57,163 bases of DNA from Labilithrix sp. (GTDB lineage: Bacteria > Myxococcota_A > Polyangia > Polyangiales > Polyangiaceae): assembly GCA_019637195.1 (NCBI GenBank), contig JAHBWA010000048.1, positions 1-57,163 of the forward strand. The letters are read 5' to 3'. A program made the translations under genes and the position numbers. The notes below the pieces were generated by a model. It did not search any database, was not told the DNA's origin, and was given only the letters and a program-made list of their open reading frames with translations. Position 1 is the stretch's first letter; every line of letters starts with the position of its first letter. Below are positions 1-16,382 of the stretch, piece by piece.

Positions 1-249
1 TTCGCCTTCCGCAGGCAGCTCGTCATCGGGCCCTTCATCGTCGACTTCGCCTGCACCAAGGTCCGCCTCGTCGTCGAGGTTGACGGCCTCTACCACCAGG
101 ACCGCGTGCGTCCGGACGTCCAGCGGGACCGCCGCCTCGCAGAGCTCGGCTGGTCCGTCCTCCGCATCCAGGACGAGCACGTCTTCCAAGACCTCGACGC
201 CGTCGTCGCCCGCATCACCGCCGCCGCTGCCGCGGGTCCTCGGCCCTGA
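1..249 (+). CDS. DUF559 family endonuclease-like protein, C-terminal part
   Basis: The frame is open from the first base and ends at TGA 247-249; the start lies outside the window. The 82 visible residues begin FAFRRQLVIGPFIVDFAC and continue with LVVEVDGLYHQ, then RDRRLAELGWSVLRIQDEHV. This is the signature of DUF559, a small domain related to the very-short-patch-repair (Vsr) nuclease fold: the conserved FRRQ..IG.(Y/F)IVDF(A/Y)C and EVDG.(Q/Y)H blocks hold the predicted catalytic Asp and Glu. Family proteins are usually 110-130 aa, so about the last two thirds is visible. The cellular role of DUF559 proteins is not established. It lies tail-to-tail with rpoC, separated by the rpoC terminator. 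Confidence 0.85.
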   Translation, partial: FAFRRQLVIGPFIVDFACTKVRLVVEVDGLYHQDRVRPDVQRDRRLAELGWSVLRIQDEHVFQDLDAVVARITAAAAAGPRP

Positions 250-503
250 GCGACGAGACGTCGCTCCTCAACCGGCGGGGCGGGAGCGGGGAGCGGCGTC
301 CTCGCGCCTGCACAAGGAGCGAGAATCACCGCCCCACGTCGAATCGACCTCCGCAGGCGACGGCGACGCGCCGGAGCCCCCTCCGCAGATCGGCACAACG
401 ACAGTGCGCGTCGACGGGCGCTGCACGACCTCCGAAGCCACCAAGGCCGCGACGCAGGCGCGAGGACGCCGCTCCCCGCGGACGCCGGGGTGATCGACGA
501 TCC
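250..503. other. Intergenic spacer between DUF559 gene and rpoC terminator
   Basis: This is the convergent spacer downstream of both the DUF559 gene and the rpoC operon. Open frames cross it, but none has a ribosome binding site or recognisable protein content. I see no RNA gene. The only clear element nearby is the terminator at 504-538. Confidence 0.5.
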
Positions 504-538
504 AAAGAGAAACGCCGCGATCCCGAAGGACCGCGGCG
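504..538 (-). terminator. Intrinsic terminator of the rpoC operon
   Basis: On the minus strand an 11-bp stem (532-538 with 513-519, extended by 528-531 with 520-523, including one G-U pair) closes on a TTCG tetraloop at 524-527. It is followed at once by TTTCTCTTT (512 down to 504). A GC-rich stem, a UUCG-type loop and a T-rich tail form a textbook Rho-independent terminator. It lies about 55 bases after the rpoC stop codon. Confidence 0.85.
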
Positions 539-591
539 CCTCTGGTCGCTCACCGCTCAGGCAAGCCGAACGGCGAGCTCTGCGTGGAGGT

Positions 592-4857
<4,266 letters not shown>

Positions 4858-4932
4858 CGGTTTGCCTTTCTCTCTCGAATTGCTTGAAGGAAATCTCGTT
4901 GAGAGCCGGAGGACTTCGCCTCTACGGGCTCG

Positions 4933-5231
4933 TTAGTTGCTCGCCTTGGGGGTCGCGGCCGCGTCCATCACCCACGTGTTGCTGCCCTTCACGTGCACGT
5001 ACGTCGCCTGCTGCTCACCGCAGCGAACTCCGTACGTGCAGTCGTAGGTGTGGCCGACCTTGGTCCCCTCGCAGTCTCCCGACAGCGGCGTGAACGTCAG
5101 CTTCTCGTCGGGGCACTGGAGGTCGTGCGCGGCTCGCGGCCGTAGGGTGTCTACGGGCTGGAAGGTGCTGCAGGCCAACGCGCCTGCAGCGACCACCATG
5201 AACACCAGCGCCCTTCCGAAGAAGCTCACGT

Positions 5232-5235
<4 letters not shown>
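4933..5235 (-). CDS. Small lipoprotein gene inserted between rpoB and rpoC
   Basis: A 100-aa protein with a signal peptide ending in GALAC; Cys22 would be lipidated. The mature part has Cys40, Cys54, Cys66 and Cys72 and a YDCTYGVRCGEQQATYV stretch. This resembles the short 'GCG..ATYVC' lipoproteins common in myxobacteria (recalled, not searched). The GTG start shares four bases (GTGA, 5232-5235) with the rpoB TGA stop, so translation is probably coupled to rpoB. rpoC follows 75 bp later. A membrane lipoprotein inside rpoBC is unusual, since these two genes are normally adjacent. Function unknown. The overlap, lipobox and Cys pattern make it very likely a real gene. Confidence 0.85.
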
Positions 5236-9365
<4,130 letters not shown>

Positions 9366-9761
9366 CGTTGCTCCTTGGGGCCTTTGGCGCAGTCTTGAAG
9401 GGTCGCGACGTCCCTCGTGCTGCTGCCTCTTCCGGACTCTCGGCAGGTCCGGTTCGTGCGCGTCTCCGAGCTCGGGATGAGATGAAGAAAAGTGGCGCTG
9501 TTACTGCGGCGCTAAAGCGTGAAGAAAGTTGGTACGAGAAATGCCGTATGGGCCGAGCGAAGGGACCTCTCCCTTCGCCGGCCCGCGGCGTCAATCAAAA
9601 CCTTGCGAATTCAGTCACTCTTGGTTCGACCCGGAAAACTGCGGGGGAATCGGGGTTCCCCACGCGGCCTCGCTCCGCTCGGAGCCTCGGGTTCGGGGGG
9701 CAAGGTGCCCGTGGGGTCCGCTCGTTTAGGCGCCGGACGCCGCTGGGGCAAGCACAGCAAC
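9366..9761 (-). other. Long rpoB leader region
   Basis: The non-coding gap between the rplL-rpoB attenuator and rpoB, transcribed toward rpoB. It contains a perfect 8-bp inverted repeat (GCGAAGGG at 9557-9564 and CCCTTCGC at 9571-9578, six-base loop). I see no protein with recognisable content in any frame. An internal rpoB promoter may lie here, but no convincing -35/-10 pair was found by eye. Confidence 0.5.
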
Positions 9762-9809
9762 AAGAAAGAGAAAAGAAGGCGGGTTGCGAGGGAATGTCCG
9801 CAACCCGCC
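9762..9809 (-). terminator. rplL-rpoB attenuator hairpin
   Basis: On the minus strand GGCGGGTTGCG (9809-9799) and CGCAACCCGCC (9788-9778) form a perfect 11-bp stem with a 10-base loop. It is followed by a pyrimidine tail, TTCTTTTCTCTTTCTTG (9777-9761). It sits about 90 bases after the rplL stop, where E. coli carries the partial terminator that lowers rpoBC transcription relative to the ribosomal protein genes. The same role is inferred here. Confidence 0.8.
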
Positions 9810-9898
9810 GCGTGACGGGGCCTGCGTCGGCAGGCGGCGAGCGACCTCGGGGAAGACGTCCGAGCCCCCCGCCCGGACATCTCCCTTCGGTCGACGCT

Positions 9899-10282
9899 TT
9901 ACTTGAGCTCGACCTTGGCGCCGGCCTCTTCGAGCTTCTTCTTGAAGTCCTCGGCCTCCGCCTTGGCAACGCCTTCCTTGAGGTCCTTGGGCGCGCCCTC
10001 GACGAGGTCCTTCGCCTCCTTGAGGCCGAGGCCCGTGATCTCGCGGACGACCTTGATGACGTTGATCTTGTTCGCGCCGGCCTCCTTGAGGACGAGCGTG
10101 AACTCGGTCTGCGCCTCGGCGGCCGGAGCGGCGGCAGCGGCGGGGCCCGCGGCGGCGGCGACGGCGACCGGAGCGGCCTTGACGCCCCACTTGTCCTCGA
10201 GGGTCTTGATGAGCTCTGCGATCTGGATGACCGGGAGGTTCGAGAGGTAGTCGACGACCTGGTCCTTGGTGAGATCTGCCAT
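9899..10282 (-). CDS. rplL: 50S ribosomal protein L7/L12
   Basis: A 127-aa acidic stalk protein, usual length 120-130. It has the N-terminal dimerisation helix (TKDQVVDYLSNLPVIQIAEL), an Ala-rich flexible hinge around residues 36-56, and the C-terminal factor-binding domain with KINVIKVVREITGLGLKEAKDLVEG, which recruits EF-Tu and EF-G to the ribosome. It lies 96 bp after rplJ and before the attenuator, so it would be made in excess over RNA polymerase, matching its multicopy use on the stalk. Confidence 0.98.
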   Translation of the reverse strand: MADLTKDQVVDYLSNLPVIQIAELIKTLEDKWGVKAAPVAVAAAAGPAAAAAPAAEAQTEFTLVLKEAGANKINVIKVVREITGLGLKEAKDLVEGAPKDLKEGVAKAEAEDFKKKLEEAGAKVELK

Positions 10283-10378
10283 TTTCGTAATCTCCAGTTT
10301 CTTCGAGTGAATTTTTGAGGGCCGAGGCTCGCGCCTCTGCCGGTTATCGATGCGGGCGACGGTTCGCCGTTGAGTTGC

Positions 10379-10933
10379 TCAGCCCTTGTCTCCCTCGCGC
10401 TCCTTGGCGGAGAGGAGGTAGACGAAGTTCTGCGCAGGGGCGTTGAGGAGCATGACGAACTGCGAGAGCGGCGCCTGGAGCGTCGCGAGCAGCTGGGCGC
10501 GGAGCTCGTCCTTGCCGGGCATGGTCGCCAGCTGGTTCTCGACCGCGTTCGCGTCGAGCACCGTGCCGTCGATCAGACCGGCCTTGACCTTGAGCTTGTC
10601 GCCCGCCTCGGGCGCGTCCTTCTTGAAGGCCTTGACGACCTTGGCGGCCGCCGAGGGATCTTCGTAGCTCCAGGCGATGCCGGTCATGCCGATGAGGGCC
10701 GTGTCCAGCTTGCCGCCGTACGCCGACTCCTTGAGGGCCTGCTTGACCAGCGTGTTCTTGACGACCTTGTACTCGACGCCGGCCTTGCGGAACTCGGCGC
10801 GAAGCTTGGTCACGTTCTCGACGTTCAACCCCTTGTAGTCGAGGAGGACCGCCGAGGTCGCTTTGTCGAACTTGCCTTTGACCTCGCCGATGAGCGTGTT
10901 CTTACCCTCGCGGGTCGAAGCTGCTGCGGCCAT
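10379..10933 (-). CDS. rplJ: 50S ribosomal protein L10
   Basis: A 184-aa protein that anchors L7/L12 dimers to 23S rRNA. The typical L10 N-terminus is visible (EGKNTLIGEVKGKFDKATSA, then LDYKGLNVENVTKLR and VVKNTLVKQAL), as is the C-terminal helix that binds L7/L12. It starts only two bases after the rplA stop. There is therefore no intergenic space for the L10-binding leader RNA that precedes rplJ in E. coli; any autoregulatory structure would have to lie within rplA or farther upstream. Confidence 0.97.
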   Translation of the reverse strand: MAAAASTREGKNTLIGEVKGKFDKATSAVLLDYKGLNVENVTKLRAEFRKAGVEYKVVKNTLVKQALKESAYGGKLDTALIGMTGIAWSYEDPSAAAKVVKAFKKDAPEAGDKLKVKAGLIDGTVLDANAVENQLATMPGKDELRAQLLATLQAPLSQFVMLLNAPAQNFVYLLSAKEREGDKG

Positions 10934-10935
10934 GA

Positions 10936-11646
10936 TCAGCCCTCCTCTGCGCCGCCGATGAACTGCGCCGGGTCAATCTTGACGCCGGGGCCCATCGTGG
11001 AGCTGATGGTGATGCTGCGGACGTACGTGCCCTTCGCGGTGGAAGGCTTCGCACGGACGAGCGCGGCGATGAGCGCCTTCGCGTTGTCCGAGAGCGCGTT
11101 GTCGGCGAACGAGACCTTGCCGATGCGGGCGTGGACGATGCCAGCCTTCTCGACGCGGTACTCGATCTTGCCGCCCTTCGCCTCGCGAACGGCGTTGCCG
11201 ATGTCGAAGGTGACCGTGCCGACCTTGGGGTTCGGCATGAGGCCGCGAGGACCAAGGACACGACCGAGCTTACCGACGGCGCCCATCATGTCGGGCGTCG
11301 CGATCACGCGATCGAAGTCCATGAATCCTTCGCTCACCTTCGCGACCATGTCGTCGCTCCCGGCGAAATCGGCGCCGGCCTCACGGGCCTCGCGCTCCTT
11401 GTCGCCCTTGGCGAACACGAGCACGCGCACCGTCTGACCGGTACCGTGCGGGAGGACCAGCGCGCCGCGGACCATCTGGTCTGCGTGCTTGGGATTGACT
11501 CCCAAGCGGACGGCGAGGTCCACCGTCTCGTCGAACTTGGCGAACTTCGCGCTCTTGACGAGCGCGCACGCCTCTTCGACCGTGTATTTGCGAGTGCGGT
11601 CGACGGCTTTGTCGACCTTCTCGCGGTTCTTGGACAGCTTCGGCAA
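10936..11646 (-). CDS. rplA: 50S ribosomal protein L1
   Basis: I place the start at TTG 11646, giving 236 aa beginning MPKLSKNREKVDKAVDRTRK, which matches the normal L1 length (about 230-235) and N-terminus. An AAGGAGG ribosome binding site sits four bases upstream. The in-frame ATG at 11727 would add 27 residues of low-complexity Arg/Ser sequence not seen in L1. Conserved L1 blocks include LPHGTGQTVRVLVFAKG, MPNPKVGTVT and the C-terminal SSTMGPGVKID. L1 forms the mobile stalk at the E site and usually represses its own operon. It is followed by rplJ after two bases. Confidence 0.93.
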   Translation of the reverse strand: MPKLSKNREKVDKAVDRTRKYTVEEACALVKSAKFAKFDETVDLAVRLGVNPKHADQMVRGALVLPHGTGQTVRVLVFAKGDKEREAREAGADFAGSDDMVAKVSEGFMDFDRVIATPDMMGAVGKLGRVLGPRGLMPNPKVGTVTFDIGNAVREAKGGKIEYRVEKAGIVHARIGKVSFADNALSDNAKALIAALVRAKPSTAKGTYVRSITISSTMGPGVKIDPAQFIGGAEEG

Positions 11647-11837
11647 TGGGCCTCCTTGTCGGCTCTCTCTGGAGCCTCCCACCGGGAACCGCGTCGACCG
11701 CGGGCGGTGGTTCGAGAGGTTGTTCACTCCGGCCGGCTTCGCCGACCTCCGTGGACCTCGCGGGACTTCGTCGTCACGCGCGGCTCACGCTCGACGGTGC
11801 GAACCATTTCGCCCCGTCGAAAACTCGGTTCTATCGC

Positions 11838-12278
11838 TCAGGCGACGATGTCGATGCCCATCGAGCGCGCGGTGCCGCGGACGATGCGGATCGCGGCCTC
11901 GATGTCGGTGCAGTTCATGTCCTGGATCTTCTGGCCCGCGAGCTCGCGCACCTGCTTCTCCGTGACCTGACCGACCTTGACCTTGTTCGGCTCCTTCGAG
12001 CCCGAGCCCGGCTTCTTGCCCGTCGCCAGGCCGGCCGCCTTCTTCAGGAGGACGCTGACCGGCGGGGTCTTGAGGATGAACGTGAACGAGCGGTCCGAAT
12101 AGACCGTGATCACCACGGGGATGATCATGTCGCCGCCCTGGGTCTTGGCGTTGAACTCCTTGCAGAAGCCCATGATGTTGACGCCGTGCTGACCGAGCGC
12201 GGGACCGACCGGCGGCGCGGGGTTCGCCTTGCCAGCGGGGAGCTGCAGCTTGATGTAACCGGTGATCTTCTTTGCCAT
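11838..12278 (-). CDS. rplK: 50S ribosomal protein L11
   Basis: A 146-aa protein (family usually 140-145) with the L11 signature: a MAKKITGYIKLQLPAGKANP start, PPVGPALGQHGVNIMGFCKEFN, then VITVYSDRSFTFILKTPPVS and the RNA-binding C-terminus ending GTARSMGIDIVA. L11 forms the GTPase-associated centre with 23S rRNA and is the target of thiopeptide antibiotics. It opens the rplKAJL group. About 190 bp separate it from rplA, possibly holding an L1 operator that I cannot resolve by eye. Confidence 0.98.
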   Translation of the reverse strand: MAKKITGYIKLQLPAGKANPAPPVGPALGQHGVNIMGFCKEFNAKTQGGDMIIPVVITVYSDRSFTFILKTPPVSVLLKKAAGLATGKKPGSGSKEPNKVKVGQVTEKQVRELAGQKIQDMNCTDIEAAIRIVRGTARSMGIDIVA

Positions 12279-12538
12279 GACTCGTCTCGCTCGCTCCTAC
12301 AGGTGCCGCCAGCGCTTCGGCGGGCCGTAGTGATGTCGCTTGGGGGACTCGACGGGCGGCTCGGGCACGGAAAGCCCTGAGCCGGGACCGGGGGGCGGCT
12401 TATTAGGACAAATTTCGTGACAACGCCACTCCGGACGCACGTTTTTTGCCCAAGGCTCGATCTCAGCCATCAAGTGCGGGAATTTCAGGCGCTTCCCGCG
12501 CCTCCGCCCGCCGGCCGTCGAGGGCGCGCGGGGCGTCG
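12279..12538 (-). other. rplK upstream region
   Basis: A non-coding stretch before rplK on the minus strand, with the AT-richest patch of the neighbourhood near 12405-12450 (TTGTCACGAAATTTG, then TAATAA on the minus strand). The two boxes are only 12 bases apart, so I do not call a promoter, although a transcription start for rplK in this patch is plausible. Confidence 0.35.
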
Positions 12539-12778
12539 TCAGCCCGAGGCGGGGGCGTCGGCCGGGTCCTCGACGCGGTCGCGTCCCAGGAGCTCGAGCG
12601 CGCGCTCGGCGACCTGGATGAGGATCTGGCTGCACGGCTCGCAGCCGCCGCCGCAGCAGCTCGGGTAGCCGTCGGGGCCGCTCCGCATCAGCGGGCGGAC
12701 GCAGTCGCGGTACCACTCCTCGAGGCCGAGCTCCTCGCTCGCCTGCTTCAGCGCTGCGTCGACGGCCGGATCGCCCAT
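12539..12778 (-). CDS. Small Cys-rich protein between nusG and rplK
   Basis: A 79-aa open frame on the operon strand with the motif YPSCCGGGCEPC near residues 38-49, preceded by an amphipathic helical part and followed by a hydrophobic helix. The CC..GC..C spacing resembles the small 'oxidoreductase-like' domain (PF09791-type, CCxxGCxxC), whose function is unsettled; the link is from memory. It lies 205 bp after nusG and 260 bp before rplK, where most bacteria have no gene. No clear Shine-Dalgarno precedes the ATG at 12778, which lowers confidence, but the Cys motif is unlikely to arise by chance. Confidence 0.6.
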   Translation of the reverse strand: MGDPAVDAALKQASEELGLEEWYRDCVRPLMRSGPDGYPSCCGGGCEPCSQILIQVAERALELLGRDRVEDPADAPASG

Positions 12779-12908
12779 GACGCGAGGAACGTAGCGCGCG
12801 ACCGCGCGCCGCGCTCGTGCAGAGCCGGGCCCCGCGCTCGCGCGGCGGGCTTGCAGACCTGGCCCCCGCGCGCGACGCGGACACGAGGTCCGCGCGCTAC
12901 GACACGCC

Positions 12909-12942
12909 CGCGCGCCACCCCGCGCGCCACCCCGCGCGCCAC
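12909..12942. repeat. 12-bp tandem repeat, about 2.8 copies
   Basis: The unit CGCGCGCCACCC occurs at 12909-12920 and 12921-12932, and its first ten bases again at 12933-12942. It lies in the nusG 3' spacer, outside any called gene. Confidence 0.75.
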
Positions 12943-12983
12943 GACGAGCTGACCACGCGAGCTCCGTCCCGGCGCGGCGATGC

Positions 12984-13517
12984 TCAGGCGCGCTTCTCGA
13001 CCTGCGAGAAGTCGAGCTCGACCGGGGTCGCGCGGCCGAAGATCGACACCTTGACCTTGAGCTTCTGCTTGTCGGGCTTCACTTCCTCGACCGTGCCGGA
13101 GAAGTTCGCGAACGCGCCGTCGATGACGCGGATCTCGTCGCCCACCTCGAAGTTCACGCGGGGCTTCGGCTTGACCGCGCCCTCGACCGTGCGGCGGCGC
13201 TGATCCTCGATCTCCTGCGGGCGGACTTCCTGCGGGCGCTGGTTGCCGATGAAGCCGGTGACCTTCGGCGTGTCCTTGACGAGGTGCCAGGCCTCCTCGC
13301 TCATGTCCATCTCGACGAAGATGTACCCGGGGAGGCTCGTCTTCTGCCGGATGCGCTGCTTGCCGCCGCCGCGGGTCTCCTGAACGGTCTCGGTCGGGAT
13401 GAGCACTTCCCCGAAGAAGGCTTCCTTGTTGTGCTCTTTGATGCGCTGGAGAAGAGCCTCTTTGACCTTGTTCTCGTAGCCCGAGTAGGTCTGGATGACG
13501 TACCACTTCTTCGCCAT
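12984..13517 (-). CDS. nusG: Transcription termination/antitermination factor NusG
   Basis: A 177-aa protein, typical of NusG (about 175-185). The N-terminal NGN domain reads KKWYVIQTYSGYENKVKEAL and contains the polymerase-binding SLPGYIFVEMDM block. The C-terminal KOW domain GDEIRVIDGAFANFSGTVEEV spans about residues 126-146. I chose ATG 13517 (MAKKWYV), which has GGAG six bases upstream; longer in-frame starts add unrelated sequence. NusG travels with RNA polymerase and contacts Rho or the ribosomal protein S10. It follows secE by 98 bp, the classic secE-nusG pair. Confidence 0.98.
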   Translation of the reverse strand: MAKKWYVIQTYSGYENKVKEALLQRIKEHNKEAFFGEVLIPTETVQETRGGGKQRIRQKTSLPGYIFVEMDMSEEAWHLVKDTPKVTGFIGNQRPQEVRPQEIEDQRRRTVEGAVKPKPRVNFEVGDEIRVIDGAFANFSGTVEEVKPDKQKLKVKVSIFGRATPVELDFSQVEKRA

Positions 13518-13615
13518 GACGCGCTCCGCCGAAACCATATAGGGTGAATCGACTCGGGGTCGATCTCCGCTGAGGGTGGTTGGGGATCTCCCCCGTGACG
13601 CCGGACTGAAGCCGG

Positions 13616-14182
13616 TCAGAACGTATAGATCTTGTCGGTGATGAAGCCCCAGAACCGATCCATGAGGGCGAAGAACACCGTCGCGAAGATCGTGGTGAGG
13701 ACCACGACCGTCGTGGAGTTCGTGACCTCCTTGCGGCTGGGCCACGTGACCTTCGACAGCTCCTCCGCGACCTCGTTCACGTACTGCCGCGCCTCGACCT
13801 TGCGCCAGTAGTAGACGGCGATGGCGACGCCGATGAGGCCCGCCGCCGGGAACAAGAGCTCGTCCTGCGGCTCGCCGAGCTCCGGCTTCCACTGCCCGAG
13901 GCGGTACCAGACAGTGTGGCCGATCTTGGCGACGAGGAACGCCGAGAGCAGCGCGCCCGCCATGTACGCCGCGTAGACGTACCGCTGGTAGCCGAGCTGG
14001 ATGGGCGAGCCCTCCTCCTCGGCGTCCCTGGCCTCGGTCTCCTTGGCCTCGGCCCCGGAGTCGGCCTTCGCGCGGACGTCGGTCCCTTCAGCCTCGGCGG
14101 GCTGGTCGGGCGTGTCGGACTCCTCTGGCTCTCCAGCGTCGTCCTCGGCTTCGGCTTTCTTGAGATCGTCTTCCGTCGCCAT
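13616..14182 (-). CDS. secE: Preprotein translocase subunit SecE with acidic N-terminal extension
   Basis: A 188-aa protein. The C-terminal 60 residues are a canonical SecE core: an amphipathic helix with SKVTWPSRKEVTNSTTVVV, then the final membrane segment (about residues 158-178). Before it are two more membrane segments (about 68-88 and 109-125), as in the three-helix SecE of E. coli. The first 60 residues are a low-complexity Glu/Asp/Ala stretch that would extend into the cytosol and has no counterpart in short SecE proteins. It forms the SecYEG channel with SecY and SecG. The tRNA-Trp gene lies 31 bp upstream. Confidence 0.95.
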   Translation of the reverse strand: MATEDDLKKAEAEDDAGEPEESDTPDQPAEAEGTDVRAKADSGAEAKETEARDAEEEGSPIQLGYQRYVYAAYMAGALLSAFLVAKIGHTVWYRLGQWKPELGEPQDELLFPAAGLIGVAIAVYYWRKVEARQYVNEVAEELSKVTWPSRKEVTNSTTVVVLTTIFATVFFALMDRFWGFITDKIYTF

Positions 14183-14213
14183 CGATCGCTCGCGCTTCTT
14201 CAGATGCTCTGAG

Positions 14214-14286
14214 CAGGGGCTGAGGGACTCGAACCCACGACCTGCGGATTTGGAATCCGCTGCTCTACCAACTGAGCTAAACCCCT
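14214..14286 (-). tRNA. tRNA-Trp (CCA)
   Basis: A 73-nt cloverleaf with acceptor AGGGGTT/AGCCCCT and discriminator G. The D-arm contains TAGCTCAGTTGGTAGAGCA. The anticodon arm GCGGA-TT-CCA-AA-TCCGC gives anticodon CCA. The T-arm contains GGTTCGAGTCC. The 3' CCA is not encoded. It lies between rpmG and secE, a common position for trpT. Confidence 0.97.
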
Positions 14287-14335
14287 ATTCCTCAGGCCCT
14301 CCGCTCGTCCGTGCTTCGAACGTAGAGGGCCCGAG

Positions 14336-14488
14336 TTACTTCGTCTCTTTGTGCACCGTGTGTCGGTTGCAGCTGGGGCAGTGCTTCTTCAGCGTGAGCT
14401 GCCCCTCCTGCCCCGGCTTACGGGTCGTCTTGTAGTTGCGCTTCTCGCACTCCGTACAGGCGAGGCTGATCTCGACCCGTTCGGACAT
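14336..14488 (-). CDS. rpmG: 50S ribosomal protein L33
   Basis: A 50-aa protein beginning MSERVEISLACTEC, with RNYKTTRKPG in the middle and ending CPSCNRHTVHKETK. The CxxC pairs (Cys11/14 and Cys37/40) mark the zinc-binding form of L33, which is expected to bind zinc at the ribosomal E site. It lies six bases after the tuf stop and before tRNA-Trp, the usual tuf-rpmG-trpT-secE-nusG arrangement. Confidence 0.96.
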   Translation of the reverse strand: MSERVEISLACTECEKRNYKTTRKPGQEGQLTLKKHCPSCNRHTVHKETK

Positions 14489-14494
14489 CGCGCG

Positions 14495-15685
<1,191 letters not shown>

Positions 15686-15737
15686 TTCGAGTCTCCTACC
15701 GTCACGGTGACGGCTTCGGGCGTAGCGGCGACGACTG

Positions 15738-15809
<72 letters not shown>

Positions 15810-15857
15810 GTTGAGATAAGGGGGGGATCTTGAAGCGAAGCGAGTGTCTCTGAGTAA

Positions 15858-15978
15858 GTCTTCGAGCGGGAGACCGGGTTGACTCCGGCGCTTCGCGCCT
15901 TCGTCGCCGTCACTGTACTGCGTCCACTCCGTGGACTTCGTACAGTTCCGGTCGAACCGACGGTTCGAACCGGCGACG
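15858..15978 (-). pseudogene. Broken duplicate of the tRNA-Gly 3' end with an 81-bp insert
   Basis: The last 36 nt of the neighbouring tRNA-Gly region (16014-16049, T-arm, acceptor strand and eight flanking bases) occur again in two pieces: 17 identical bases at 15962-15978 and 23 identical bases at 15858-15880. The four bases GGTT are present on both sides, so the 81 bp at 15881-15961 look like an insertion with a 4-bp duplication. The insert holds an interrupted palindrome: ACTGTAC at 15912-15918, GTCCA at 15922-15926, TGGAC at 15932-15936 and GTACAGT at 15940-15946. No full cloverleaf can form, so this is a remnant. Confidence 0.75.
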
Positions 15979-16020
15979 GTTTGTCGCTCTCCCTGCGTTC
16001 TGCCTCTTTCTGGGTCTTCG

Positions 16021-16093
16021 AGCGGGAGACCGGGTTCGAACCGGCGACGTTCAGCTTGGAAGGCTGACGCTCTACCAACTGAGCTACTCCCGC
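16021..16093 (-). tRNA. tRNA-Gly (TCC)
   Basis: A 73-nt cloverleaf with acceptor GCGGGAG/CTCCCGC. The D-arm contains TAGCTCAGTTGGTAGAGCG. The anticodon arm TCAGC-CT-TCC-AA-GCTGA gives anticodon TCC. The T-arm contains CCGGTTCGAACCCGG. CCA is not encoded. The partial copy of its 3' half lies just downstream. Confidence 0.97.
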
Positions 16094-16174
16094 GGATGCG
16101 TCTCGTGGACCTCGTGAACGATGCGGATGACGTGACGGATGAAGTGAAGCGAGCCGAACCGTATCGATGAGGAG

Positions 16175-16256
<82 letters not shown>

Positions 16257-16309
16257 GGAAACTATCGATAAAAAGACCGAACGCGTTGATTTTGAGGCCT
16301 CGATCTTCG

Positions 16310-16382
16310 AGCTAGCGAGGGGACTTGAACCCCTAACCGCCTGTTTACAAAACAGGTGCTCTACCGATTGAGCTACGCCAGC
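16310..16382 (-). tRNA. tRNA-Thr (TGT)
   Basis: A 73-nt cloverleaf with acceptor GCTGGCG/CGCTAGC including one G-T pair. The anticodon arm CCTGT-TT-TGT-AA-ACAGG gives anticodon TGT. The T-arm contains GGGTTCAAGTCCC. It is the first gene of the tRNA-tuf cluster, matching E. coli thrU. Confidence 0.97.

Noticed and set aside
11647..11727. N-terminal extension of L1 from ATG 11727
   Set aside because: The added residues do not match L1, and AAGGAGG sits at the TTG 11646 start.
12413..12440. rplK promoter from TTGTCA and TAATAA
   Set aside because: The boxes are only 12 bases apart, too close for a housekeeping promoter.
13518..13892. N-terminal extension of NusG
   Set aside because: The extension reads as an out-of-frame shadow of secE; NusG begins at MAKKWYV.
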